Positions 53,101 through 64,000 of a stretch of DNA of 64,000 nucleotides are shown here, piece by piece. Origin of the DNA: Polydactylus sextarius. Lineage: Eukaryota; Chordata; Actinopteri; Polynemidae. The stretch is from assembly GCA_016801845.1 (NCBI GenBank), contig CM028917.1, positions 4,657,501 through 4,721,500 on the forward strand, in the 5' to 3' direction. Each line of letters starts with the position of its first letter. The first letter of the stretch is position 1. The position numbers and the translations under genes were made by a program. The notes beneath the pieces were generated by a model, which saw only the letters and a program-made list of their open reading frames with translations, was not told where the DNA came from and did no database searches.

Positions 53101-56100
53101 GACCCACACCTCAAAGCATATTTTGTACGTGTGTAGCTGAACTATATTAGTGGGTTCCTCCTCCTCCTCTTCCTCCATCTTCTCCTCTGTCCTTCTTTTT
53201 TTTCCTCCTATTTAGTATCAAGAATTTACCTCTTCATATATTTATTTTGTGTCTGGTGTTTTCTCTGTAAAGGTGACAGCAGGAAGACGGTGCTGCTCAA
53301 GTCCAGTGAGTGCTCTCCTGAGGTGATCAACTTCCTGGCCAACAAAGCGTGTCAGTGTTACGCGGCGCTCTGTGACTGGGCCTCAGTGAAGGAGTGGCAG
53401 ACCTCCATCAATGCCCTCAAACAGAACTCCACCAGTCCAGTCAGCATCAACCTGAGGACCGACTTCAACTACATCCAGGCTCTGAGCCGCTTTGAGGAAG
53501 GAGATCTTACAGAGTGCGGGACTCAGCTGGAGCTGCTGCCTGGAGAGGACTACAGCTCGCTCTCCAGCAGCAAGGACAAGCTGGGTAAGAGACTCTGGAA
53601 AATCTATAAAAAAAAAAACTCTTTCTGAAGATAATATCATCAGAAGTGAGGAATAAATCCTGTACATTCTGTAAACAACCAACTACAGATTTGGACTCTA
53701 AAACTGTTACTGTTGTAAAATAGTGCTACATATTGAAAATCCATGGTCTGGTTTTGTGCGTGTCAGATCTCAAGAGGCTTCTGCCCTCCATGAGTCCAGA
53801 TCCAACGGAGCTACAAAGAGCCATCGAAGTTCAGCTCCTTCGCAGCGCTGTTAGTGCCATGACGAAAGCCAATCAGCAGCAGGAGCAGAGGAGCACAGCC
53901 AATCCAGAGTGAGTAAAACACTATCGGGTCCTAAAGAGTTCAGGGTTTCAGACAGCAAGTAGAACTATAGAACTAGTTTGAGATGTATCATCCACCATGG
54001 TATTTATCCAGACAGAGTGCACTTATCACTCACTTGTCCTCTGAACATTGTTGTACAATCCATTGTTTTAGTAAATCATGTATTTTGATGTTGTAGTACC
54101 TTGGTGCGCTGCCTGAAACAGACCGGACGGATCTGCTTGGGTCCTCTTCGCCTGTCCACCCTCACTCTATCTGACACCCTCCCCACCCTGCCCACCCTGC
54201 AGCTACACTGCACTGCCACGCTGGAGAACACAGTCACCGGACAGGAAGTACGTCCACCCACACACAGTCCATTTGACTGCATATACACAAGACTGTTTGT
54301 GCAGCTCTGTTTGTCGCTTTTGTGTTTACTGGGTTGGAAACAAGAAATCTTTTAACTTCAAACGATAAAATGAAAGAAAAGAAAAAAATCTCCGACAAAC
54401 ATGAGGACACTAAGTTTGTGTGTTTTCTCTGCAGGAATGTGCAATTCCTCTGAGCAGTGAAGCTCTGAGGTCCTGTAAACAACAAGACATCCAACCTTTC
54501 CTCCAGGCTCTCAGATACACCATGTTCCAGAGGCAACTCCTCCAAAAACTGAAAGGTAAATGTCAGTCACTGGAATGGATGCACTGGCAGCATCAAGTAA
54601 AGTTTTTAAACTTTTTGAGGATTTGATTGTTTGCTGAAAATAACCTTGTGTTGTTTCCATGGACACAGAAATGAAAAATTCAGGGAATTAATCTGTTATG
54701 TCTATTTTCGAGCGACTGTGACAAGCACATTGCATTTCCTAAGACTTATTCACATGAAAGGCCTACTGTTGATTTGCCTTTGCAGTAACTTAAAACTGTG
54801 ACTTCTAAACTGGCAGAGAGAAACTAATAAAAATTTAAATAAAGCTGAGATCTAAATGGGACCAACACAGACTCTAGAAATGTATTTGTACACGTGAAGC
54901 TCTGAGATTTCACCATTTCTCTTCTTGTCCAGGTTTCTCTTCTTCCATCGACGGCCACCTAGTGGAGCTTTGTCTGACCGCTGTCAAATTTGCCCGTAAA
55001 AAAGGCAACATTGCTCTGGCATCTCGCCTGCTCAGCCAGTGTAGCGATGGGACACAGGAGGAGAAGCAGGAGGACGAGCTGAGTCAGGCGTTCAGGCGTC
55101 TCTCTCTGGAGGGGACCCTGGGGGAAAAATGGGAACCAGAGCTGCAGATAGAAAAAGCCAAAGTCCTGAGAACTGCAGGTGAGGAAACATTTAGGAATAG
55201 AGTGATGATTTTGGCCAAAGCTGTGAATTTCCCCTACATCTGTCTAGGGCAGTATTAGCACAATAACAACGGTCTCACCGCAACATTTTCCAAGACTGAT
55301 GTAGATCCTGCCATCTCAAATATGTCTTAAATAGCTACAGAAATTGCAGAGCTATGATGAGGAAGAGTCAGTAAAGACCCAATTCCCAGCTGACGCATTT
55401 ACTGCCACAGACTTTCGTTTCTTCAGTCTAAGCAGTGTCTCTGTCCACAGGCCAGTCTGTGACAGCCATGGAGATGCTGAGCAGAGCTGCTCTGTCATAC
55501 TGCCACGTGGGGAAGAATGAAGGCGCCGCGTGCCGCTCACTGCTGACCCTCTGCAAATGGCTGTTGGCCGACTGGAAGGACATGACACCTCAGCTTAAAC
55601 AGGCATGTTCACCTATGTCTGCAGTTTCATTTTTACTTTGTTTTGACATGATGTTACTCAGACAGTACAGTACTGGAATTTTTTTTCACCATGCTGCTGT
55701 TCAGGTGTCATTATGTAGCCTACTTTTACAAAGAGACTGCACAGGTTGATGGTAATATAATAAACAAGGTGATTTGAAGACTGTTGATGTCTCTGTTTAG
55801 GTGGTAAAGAAGTCAGGAACAGTAAACTCATCCACCACGGTGGGCACCATGTCACCGCTGAGCAGGAATATCGCTGCTCTGCTGGAGCTTCCCCTGGAAG
55901 ACCAGGGCATCCCCCACATCGTTGCTGAGACCTCAGGTACACCTGGATTAACATCACTCACCCCCAAGATTCATAATCCAATCATGAGGATCTCAGTCCT
56001 TGTCATTATTTGTTCACAAAGATTTAAATCCTACAGCTTCTAGGTCATTTAGGGCTTTTTTGTTTTAATTTAAAGGAACAGGAAAAAACTTGATTTTCAT

Positions 56101-59100
56101 TTGTTTTCATCTTCCTTGTGTAGTGAGTGTGGGTGTTGGAGAGCCAGACTTTGTGTTAGGTCAACTCTATCAGCTCTCTACCACCCTGGCACCAGAAGTG
56201 GCCAAGTCCTGGGCAGCCCTGGCCAGCTGGGCGTACCGCTGGGGCAGGAAGGTGGTGGATAATGCCAGGTGAGTAGACCCAGTTCATTGCTTAGACCTTT
56301 GTGAAGTTACTAATATTCTGTTTATTTTTTCCGTGGTAACTATACTGTAGTTGGTGATGTTTTAGAAAATGTTATATTCTGTTGTAATTCCAGCAACATA
56401 CAGGAGGAATATTTCTCCTAATTGTTTTTATTTGCCTTCAGCCAAGGGGAGGGGTTGCCTCTTCTTCCTGGGGAAAAGAAGGAGATAGAGGAGCTGCTGC
56501 CTGCAACCACCAGTGACGAAGACAAAGAGACCATCTTTAGTATCCTGGGACAGGCCATGTGTCGACCTACTGGCATACAGGTTAGAGTAAAGACAAACTT
56601 GGTTCTGTTTTTCCAGGTATGAAGTTTTGAGCAGCTTTGATCAGCAGCTTCCTATATTATTAAAGAGTTTATTTTATTGTAACTTGGATATGTTTGGATT
56701 TAAGACTAAGACAGTGGTGACTGCTCTGACCCTACCGTTGTGTTATGTGTCAGGATGAGGACATGGCTCTGCAGCAGGAGGATGATGAGGACGACATGGT
56801 CGATGTGATCTGGCGGCAGCTAACGGCTTCATGTCCCTGGCTGGCGGAGGCGGGGCAACATGTCACAGACGGTCTGATCAGAGTTTGGAGGCGAGTGGTC
56901 GACCGCATCTTCGGCCTTTATCGGGTCTCCTGCCAAGCCTATTTCACCTTCCTCAAGCTGAACGCTGGACAGGTGAGACTCAGAGTGTTGCCGTAACAAC
57001 CATAACAGCGTTTGTGTTCAGTCCATCATCCTGAGCATCTGTTGTGTGTGTCAGGCCCCCATAGATGAGGACGACCCAAAACTCCTGCTATCCTACCACA
57101 ACTGCAAACAGAGCAATGATGATGTGATTGTCATGGCAACCCTGCGTCTCCTCCGTCTGCTGGTGAAGCACGCTGGTGAACTGAGGGAGGGGCTTGAGTT
57201 GGGCTTGGCCTCGACTCCTACAGCACCATGGAGGGGTATGTCAGGCTGAGAAATGAATCGGTTACATGTTTTCTTCCGGTGCCAAGTGCACAGAGACTAT
57301 GGACATTCAAACCAGTCCTCTCCTAACATAACCCAACCCTATATGCATTGATGATGTGTGTCCTCCTCAGGTATCATCCCTCAGCTCTTCTCCCGTCTCA
57401 ACCACCCAGAGGCGTACATCCGACAGAGCATATGCAGCCTGCTGTGTCGAGTGGCCCAGGACTCCCCTCATCTTATCCTCTACCCAGCCATCGTTGGGTC
57501 ACTCTCCTTGGGAGGAGAGGCTCAGAATGCAGGTGTGTTTTAATGCTGTTGACCTGCCTCCTGCGAATGTCTGCCCTCATCTGCAAACATTTATTCAGAT
57601 AAAAATGAAAATGTTAACTTAGTAGCTCTTAATGACAGTGAAAATGTAAATACGTTCTGTTAATCTGTTAATTATTGATGGTGTTTTGACAGGGGGCAAA
57701 TTGCCATCAGCTCTCCCCACCTTCCTGGGCAGTATGCAGGGAGAAGGCCTCGGCGGGGAGGAAGAGGAGCAACCAGAGAGCGGAGGACAAGAAGGAGCTG
57801 CAGAGGAGCTGGCAAACTTCTGCTCCAGTCAAGACCAGGCCATGATGCAGGACTGTTACAGCAAGATCGTGGAGAAATTGTCCTTAGCAAATCCTACCAT
57901 GGTGCTACAGGTAGGAGGTCATGAGAAGAGGATCAGGATAGAAGAGGAAACATCAGTGTTGGTGTTCCATGTAGGACCTTTAGATCAGGTTACTGCTACA
58001 GTCTTTCAAAGCTGCTAACCAGTCCTGTATGCTGACTAGGTCCAGCAGCTGGTGGGCGAGTTGCGCAGAGTGACCTTACTGTGGGATGAACTGTGGCTGG
58101 GCGTGTTACAGCAGCAGCACATGCATGTCCTGCGTAGGATCCAACAGCTGGAGGACGAGGTGAAGAGGGTGCAGAATAACAACACGCTGCGCAGGTGAGA
58201 CTCACCTACTTAACATCATTAGAAGCTCCAAGACTTAGTCTGTCCTGTTTCTAAACCCAAAATATTTCTAAATAATGGAGTTTGCACTCTTGTTTTGCTG
58301 CAGGGATGAAAAGATTGCTATCATGCGCGAGAAGCACTCCGCTCTCATGCGGCCTGTGGTGTTTGCGCTGGATCACGTCTGCAGCATCACGGCGGCTCCA
58401 GCAGAGACTCCACATGAGACATGGTTTCAGCAGACGTACGGTGATGCCATCACCTCTGCCCTGGAGCGTCTGAGAAACCCTGCCAACCCCGCCAACCCTG
58501 CCAGCAGCTGGCTGCCCTTCAAACAGGTTTGTATCTGTATATAGTTCAGGATTTCACAGATTTATTTGCTCAGATATTGGCTCGATTATATATAGATGTT
58601 ATTACACATACACTTTGTGTGTTTAGATCATGATGAGTCTGCAGCAGCGTGCACAGAAGCGAGCCAGTTATCTTCTTCACCTCGATGAGATCAGCCCTCG
58701 CCTTGTGTCCATGAACACGACAGAGATGGCTCTGCCTGGTGAAGTGTCTGCGTCAGATGCCGTCACCATCCAGAGTGTAGGCAACACCATCACCATCCTG
58801 CCCACCAAGACCAAGCCTAAGAAGCTCTTCTTCCTTGGCTCAGATGGACGCAACTACCCTTATCTATTTAAAGGTAGGAAACCTCCACATGGGTGGGAAG
58901 TTTTTCTGTGATTTTAAAACAGCTGGACTGTCCCACCTGCCTGAAAATAATTGGAGTGAGAACAGATAGTGACAAAGCGGTGATTAAAATCCTTCCTCTT
59001 TCAGGTCTGGAGGATTTGCATTTGGACGAGCGCATCATGCAGTTCCTGTCGATCGTCAACACCATGTTCACCAAGATCAACCAGCAGGAGCAGCCGCGTT

Positions 59101-62100
59101 TCCACGCTCGCCACTACTCCGTCACTCCCCTTGGAACCCGGTCAGGACTAATCCAGTGGGTGGACGGAGCCACGCCGCTCTTTGGCCTCTACAAGCGCTG
59201 GCAGCAGAGGGAGGCTGTGCTGCAGGCTCAGAAGGTAACATCTTCCTCTTTGCTGTGTTGCATGTAAAGATGCAAATAGATGTACAGCTGTAGCAGAGAC
59301 AATAGACAATAGTTTTATTTTTCAAATTTTATGCCAGAAGGGTCAGTGGGAGAGCGTGACCTATTTCTTGCAACTGTTTTGTTATTCCCCTAAACAGGCC
59401 CAAGACTCATTCCAGCAACAGCCTGTGCCTCCAGTTCCTCGCCCCAGTGAGCTCTACTACAGCCGCATCGGTCCAGCTCTAAAGGCCGTGGGACTCAGTC
59501 TGGATGTGACTCGTCGAGACTGGCCCCTCAGCGTCATGAAGGAGGTTCTGAAAGAGTTGATGGAGGCTACACCCTCCAACCTGCTGGCCAAGGAGCTGTG
59601 GTGTTCCTGCACCACACCCAGCGAGTGGTGGAGAGTAACTCAGGTAATCATGGCAGTTTTGAAATGATGACATCCTCACATTTCACTTCCTGTGTTCTAT
59701 ACGACTAAATCCTTTTTCATTTGTGCTACAGTCCTACGCCAGATCCACTGCTGTCATGTCCATGGTGGGGTACATCATTGGCCTCGGAGACCGTCACCTT
59801 GACAACGTGTTGATTGACATGACCACTGGAGAGGTGGTGCACATTGACTACAATGTGTGCTTTGAAAAAGGTCAGTTTGGTGAAAACCAGTTCATATCGA
59901 ACAGCATCAACTCTGACATGAGCTCTTGTTATTTGTTTCTGTGGATAATGTTCATGTGTTTGCTGATTTGGGCAGTAGTTTGTAAAATACTGTATAATCA
60001 ATTAGCTTAGTGTCAATTAAAGTGTGTGTGTTGGTTGTCTGTGTCATTAGGCAAGAGCCTGCGGGTGCCAGAGAAAGTCCCGTTCAGGATGACCCACAAC
60101 ATTGAGACTGCTCTGGGAGTCACTGGGGTGGAGGGAATCTTCAGGCTGTCCTGTGAACAGGTTACTGTCATAGTAATACTGAACTGTTTATATATTTGTA
60201 GTGTATTAAGGGTTAGTTCAGAGTCTAGTTTTGATCTTAAATAGTAATTTAAAGTGTGCTGAAGTAATATTTGTGATTTCAGGTGGTGCAGATGATGCGT
60301 CGGGGCAGAGAGACATTACTGACCCTGCTCGAGGCCTTTGTCTATGATCCCCTGGTGGACTGGACTGCTGGGGGGGAGGTGGGCTTCGCTGGAGCTGTAT
60401 ATGGAGGAGGCGGCCAACAGGCTGACAGTAAACAGAGCAAAAGGGAGATGGAACGAGATATCACACGATCCCTCTTCTCCTCCAGGGTGGCAGAGATTAA
60501 GGTGAGGTCATGTTGAGGTTTTTTTTTTTTTTTTCCAGCTGTTCAACAACAGGGAACCTAAGACCTCTGGTCTGTTCACAGGTAAACTGGTTCAAGAATC
60601 GTGATGAGATGTTGGCTGTGCTGCCACAAGTGGAGGAGGCGGTGGAGGAGTACCTGGTCCTGCAGGAGCTGCTCTGTCAGGGGGAGAAACTACAAGCCAA
60701 GCTGCAGGAGGAGATGGCTTTCCTGGAGGGAGCAGAGAACCACCCAGACCACCTCATCCTCACCCTGGAGCAAAGGTCTGAGGCAGCACTGTGTTCATTT
60801 ACACTTAAAAAAAAAAAAAAAAAAAAAAAAGCGTCCATTTTAACAACTCGTTAAAATGGACATGTTATGAATGAATCTCGATCAATCAAAAGCATTACTG
60901 ACCTTTTTGAGCTGCCTGTACCTCAGATATCCCGACTTCCTCTCTTTGCTGGATAAGTAGAGGGGACCAGCTCATACAAAGTAACGTTGCACCACAGACT
61001 AAAAGCTTTTTTGTCCAACTCTGTCACAGGTACTCTGAACATACCCAGCTACAGTCACGGCAGCGCACCGTGCAGGATGCCATCCAGAGCAAACTGACAG
61101 ATCTGGACCAGTGGATCTCTCAGTACCAAGCAGCTTTCTCCAACCTGGAGGCCACTCAGCTGGCGAGTCTACTGCAGGACATCAGCAGCCCCATAGATCT
61201 TGGTAGGACCCACTGGAAATATTGCATAAAAGTTATTTTTGTAGTATTTGTTATATGTAATACTACTGTTTCAGGCCAAATAGAATGTAACTGATGTGAT
61301 TTGGTTTTGTCGTTTTTTTTTTCTAGGTCCTCCCAGCTATGTACCAGCCACAGCCTTCCTGCAGAACGCAGGCCAGGCTCACCTTATCAGTCAGTGTGAG
61401 ACCTTGGAGGCAGAGTTGAGCTCCTTGCTGCAGCAGCGACGTGGGGCCCTGCGTGGCTGCCTGGAGCAACTGCACAGCTACGCTACAGTGGCTTTATTGT
61501 ACCCACGGGCGACACTGCTGCTCCATCGAGTCCACCAGTGGAAGGCCTGGCTGGAGGAGCTGCTCAGAGACATGACAGTGGAGCACTGCCAACACATCTA
61601 CAGACAGTAAGGACCTGCAGCATCATGTTTATTGTTTATTTGCTGTGTTTTAATGCCCTGACTTATCAGGTCACTAATATATATCTCCCTCCCTTTTCAG
61701 GTATGAGTTGCTGTTTGCCCCTCAGCCTCCTGCTGCCTCTTGTCAGTTCTTGTCCAGCGTAGAGTTGACTCTGCAGCACCAAGTCGCTGACACCAACGAG
61801 CGTGTGATGCACCAAGCAGAGCGACTGAAGGCTGAAGGAACAACCGCAGCAGCCTGTGAGGATCAGCTGCAGGAGATCGAACACTGCATCACAGTTTTCC
61901 TTCGAGAGAACGGAGAGTCAGGCTCCCTCAGCCTGGCTGGAATCATCACCTCCGCCCTGTGCACACTCTGCAGGTCTGACGCAGATCTAAAAACATTTAT
62001 GTACCACACTGAATCCTAATGCAACTCATGTTTTTAGAGAGGTGTTCCTTCTGGAGCTAAGAAAATGTGTTTTTCTGTTTCCAGGAGGAACCTGGTGATG

Positions 62101-64000
62101 GAGGGCGCAGCGGCCAGTGCAGGAGAGCAGCTGGTCGACCTCACGTCTCGTGATGGCGCCTGGTTTTTGGAGGAGCTCTGCAGTATGATTGGAAATGTCA
62201 GTGCACTGACAACACTGCTGCAACGCTGCCCGCTCCTGCCCCATGACCTGGAGCTGCCTGCACCCTCAGCTACCAGCCAGGCCGTTTACCTAGCCAACGC
62301 AGTGTACACCTGCTTGCAGGTAGATGCCACCTTCCCGATGAAATGTTTTTTCTTGCTATGAAACTGTGATATTTCTGGTATTCATGTGTCTCCTCTTTCA
62401 CCGTAGGAACTGAACACCAACTTCCGGCAGATCATCTTCCCGGAGGCTCTACGCTGTATGGTGAAAGGAGAACCCACCCTGGAGTCCATGTTGGCAGAGC
62501 TGGAGCAGCTAGTGGAGCAGAGCTCTGATGGTCTGGGTCTACAGGGTCTGGTGGACAGTCTACAGGCCACCACAGGCCTGGACCACGACAGCCACAACCA
62601 CTGCCTCCACATCTCCAGGTCTGTAGCTGCTATGATCACAAACTCTGATAATCTGACACAGTGTTGGTTTAACTAATTGTAAGTAATTAGTTAAATAGGA
62701 TCAGCACCAGCTCTGCCTTTATCCTCTCTGTCCCCTCTTCCATTTGATTCAGCTCCTCGTCTGTTTACTCTGGTTAAGATTAAAGCTTTTAACCAGCCAG
62801 AATCCAGAGTCACAATAACCACACCAATGGGAAACATCAGATCAAAATTATTCTTAAATGATCCTGCGTAATCTGTATCATGTCTGATGTGTGGAAAATG
62901 TTTCTTTTCTTTTTGTCCTCAGGATGCTGCGAGCTCAGTACTCTGAGCTGATTCAGCCTCGCAGCATGGACGGACCAGGCCAGGACACGCCAAAGATGAC
63001 CGCGGGTCAGATGCTGTTGGTGGCCTTCGACGGCATGTTCACTCAGCTGGAGACAGCGTTCGGGCAGCTCACTGAGAAGGTAGCGGCCACGATTTCCTTT
63101 ATAAAATAAATTGTTGGTCTGCAGTTGAATGTGGTAGTTTTCATAGGGTCAAGCGGGTGTGATTTAAAAAAATATGAGGCACATACAGACCTTTGCTCCT
63201 CATTATCCTCAGCTGAGTTCTCTGGAGGTGCCTCCAGCCTGGAGGAAGGTGGATGTTCTGAGGGAGGCTCGCGCCACACAGCTCCACTTCTTCGACAGCC
63301 CGAGTCAGCGACAGCTCATGGAGGAGGTGTTCTTCCTCAAGAGGCTCCAAACCGTCCGGGATTTCTTCAGGCTGTGTTCATCCTTCGCTCAGACTCTGTC
63401 TGGTGAGAGCTCATCACTGTGAGATAGAAGCTGAAGCTTTCGGAATGAACCCGTCTGGTTTTTCAGTCTAGTTATAACCGCCTGCTGTGACTGGATGATC
63501 ATCAGTCACAGCTCTCATATCAATGTATTTTCAAAGTTTTAAATGTGTCACTGTTTTCCCAGTATATAAGTTTGTTTTCCAAAAGAGTTATGAAATCTAG
63601 AAACATCTATTTTTTAGAGATTTTTGTCCAGAAAGTTGCAAATCATGTAATTTTGGCAGCAGTATCTCACTGCACTGGTGTTTGAAGTCTCTGGCGGTCT
63701 TGGTCTTATTTTGCTCTACCATGGCTGAGGTCATCGTCCACTAGTTCAGCTCCTTCAAGATCTCCTTGAGGGAATCCTTTCAAATTTAGCACGCACATTT
63801 TTCAGCCTGCTCTCTAACACGTGTCACAAATGTCTTGTGTCCAGGTACCTGTCCCTCAGCTGAAGACCTGCTGCCTACAAACGGACCGGTTGGTTTGGGG
63901 AAGCCACTGTACCGGCGCCCCAGTGTGACGGGGTCAGGGGTGGCCGTGGTCAGCGAGGAGCAGATGACCCGCCCCATCAAGGCCTTCACAGCAGAATTTG
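39335..64000 (+). CDS. smg1: SMG1 nonsense-mediated mRNA decay kinase (PIKK), 54 exons, 3' end beyond window
   Basis: The joined exons give 3,086 complete codons, matching vertebrate SMG1 (about 3,660 residues in human) from the first Met to KAFTAEF in the C-terminal insertion. SMG1 phosphorylates UPF1 at SQ/TQ sites during NMD, in a complex with SMG8 and SMG9. Order seen: divergent N-terminus, HEAT-like helical repeats (to about 1,200), FAT (about 1,240-1,830), FRB-like segment (about 1,941-2,000), kinase core (about 2,100-2,470) and helical insertion. Key residues are present: FKG Lys 2148, GDRHLDN (Asp 2327, Asp 2331, Asn 2332) and HIDYN (Asp 2346). The start codon gives MSRKASGSRLSG like the orthologue, followed by WNDWQ. 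There are no frameshifts or stops; one intron is GC-AG. The terminal segment and FATC are outside the window. Confidence 0.97.
39412..42058 (+). other. smg1 intron 1
   Basis: A 2.6 kb intron, the largest found in this gene here. Its first 700 bases are CpG-rich and probably belong to the promoter-associated open region (repeated gctaac/gttagc motifs at about 39,645-39,910). No alternative coding exon is recognised. Confidence 0.8.
45158..51731 (+). other. smg1: smg1 exons 5-20: N-terminal helical repeats
   Basis: Exons: 45158-45216, 45321-45534, 45726-45851, 45955-46027, 46394-46491, 46720-46893, 47490-47711, 47906-48007, 48327-48617, 49109-49239, 49776-49937, 50235-50353, 50486-50573, 50676-50777, 50928-51068 and 51505-51731 (codons 173-948). 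This is the HEAT-like arch that in SMG1 contacts SMG9. Highly conserved blocks include QSILENVDTPELLC, DTVDILVGWHIDHTQK, SLPKLAALLRVFSTVVRSI and [20 protein letters not shown]. Exon 13 contains a Pro/Ser/Thr-rich segment (PTAGAPTPSSPCPS) that looks lineage-specific. Exon 20 has a small Gly-rich insertion (DARGGVDGSRPG). Confidence 0.93.
51979..57910 (+). other. smg1: smg1 exons 21-37: repeats into the FAT region
   Basis: Exons: 51979-52178, 52329-52490, 52629-52783, 52877-53010, 53273-53584, 53767-53908, 54097-54247, 54435-54555, 54933-55178, 55451-55602, 55801-55936, 56124-56268, 56442-56580, 56754-56972, 57055-57235, 57371-57532 and 57693-57910 (codons 949-1940). Blocks include RTFFYTNRQTCQDWLTRIR, VGVGEPDFVLGQLYQLS, AKSWAALASWAYRWGRKVVD, DDMVDVIWRQL and IIPQLFSRLNHPEAYIRQSI. 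The intron after exon 30 begins with GC. The intron at 56973-57054 is only 82 nt. Confidence 0.93.
55603..55800 (+). other. GC-AG intron of smg1 (intron 30)
   Basis: Exon 30 ends CAGCTTAAACAG (QLKQ) and the intron starts gcatgt; the acceptor is ctctgtttag. Joining here keeps phase 0 and continues into VVKKSG and later RNIAALLELP, which matches SMG1. The nearest GT (55,607) adds four bases and puts the whole downstream exon out of frame. Confidence 0.75.
58040..60775 (+). other. smg1: smg1 exons 38-46: FRB-like segment and kinase core
   Basis: Exons: 58040-58194, 58304-58526, 58627-58873, 59005-59234, 59398-59643, 59732-59870, 60051-60160, 60283-60501 and 60582-60775 (codons 1941-2527). Exon 38 has LLWDELWLGV, the FRB-like part. 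Exon 40 has KTKPKKLFFLGSDG and ends in FK of the FKG motif, aligned with the ATP-binding Lys of mTOR. Exon 41 has LEDLHLDERIMQF. Exon 43 has the catalytic loop GLGDRHLDNVLID and the metal-binding HIDYN. Exon 44 carries the activation segment (KSLRVPEKVPFRMT). Exon 45 ends the C-lobe. The motifs expected for an active kinase are intact. Confidence 0.96.
60807..60830 (+). repeat. Poly(A) run of 24 in smg1 intron 46
   Basis: 24 uninterrupted A on the + strand, starting 32 bases after the donor of exon 46. Confidence 0.95.
61030..64000 (+). other. smg1: smg1 exons 47-54: C-terminal helical insertion, truncated by window edge
   Basis: Exons: 61030-61202, 61327-61606, 61701-61973, 62085-62319, 62407-62618, 62923-63079, 63213-63402 and 63845-64000+ (codons 2528-3086). 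This is the long insertion between kinase core and FATC that is characteristic of SMG1. Blocks include NLEATQLASLLQDIS, PPSYVPATAFLQNAGQAHL, QLVDLTSRDGAWFLEELCSM, ELNTNFRQIIFPEALRC and AGQMLLVAFDGMF. The last exon is cut by the window one base into codon 3087, after IKAFTAEF. Confidence 0.95.

Noticed and set aside
55607..55608. GT donor as a canonical alternative for smg1 intron 30
   Set aside because: It adds four bases to exon 30 and destroys the conserved downstream frame.
1..64000. CRISPR arrays, tRNA/rRNA genes, phage or bacterial systems
   Set aside because: No regularly spaced repeats with unique spacers, no tRNA box A/B pair with cloverleaf that I could identify, and all confirmed genes are split vertebrate genes.

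Overview
This window looks like nuclear DNA from a teleost fish, probably a percomorph. It holds two split vertebrate genes with GT-AG introns, mostly short introns in the right-hand gene, abundant CA/TG microsatellites, and decayed copies of transposon families familiar from fish genomes (Tc1-like, hAT-like MITE, RTE/Rex3-like and L2-like LINE pieces). No bacterial operon, CRISPR array, rRNA or tRNA gene was recognised.

Layout. Positions 1-2.76 kb hold no convincing exon and end in a good poly(A) signal on the + strand, so they may be the 3' UTR of a gene lying to the left. From 2.76 to 7.94 kb there is AT-rich DNA that probably includes the 3' UTR of FBXL16. FBXL16 (minus strand) has six coding exons between 7,944 and 16,115. 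Its promoter and non-coding first exon are probably near 25.2-25.6 kb, which implies a first intron of about 9 kb. Between 25.6 and 39.0 kb is gene-poor intergenic DNA with transposon fossils, microsatellites and a few candidate regulatory motifs. SMG1 (plus strand) starts at 39,335 and runs off the right edge at 64,000. I traced 54 coding exons (9,259 nt, 3,086 complete codons), and the reading frame stays intact across every junction.

Roles. SMG1 encodes the PI3K-like kinase that phosphorylates UPF1 in nonsense-mediated mRNA decay (NMD). The window contains the N-terminal helical repeats, FAT region, FRB-like segment, complete kinase core and most of the long C-terminal insertion. The last part, including FATC, lies beyond the edge. 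FBXL16 encodes an F-box/leucine-rich-repeat protein. The two genes are divergently oriented neighbours and I see no direct functional link between them.

The most interesting observations are these: a six-codon upstream ORF whose stop codon overlaps the SMG1 start codon (TAATG), in a gene whose product runs NMD; a GC-AG intron inside SMG1; a hAT-type MITE ending about 0.3 kb before the SMG1 start codon; a predicted overlapping uORF created by splicing in the FBXL16 leader; and a (TG)16 tract just inside an FBXL16 intron. I found no clearly new biological system. Exon boundaries come from reading frame, splice consensus and remembered vertebrate orthologues, not from an alignment program.
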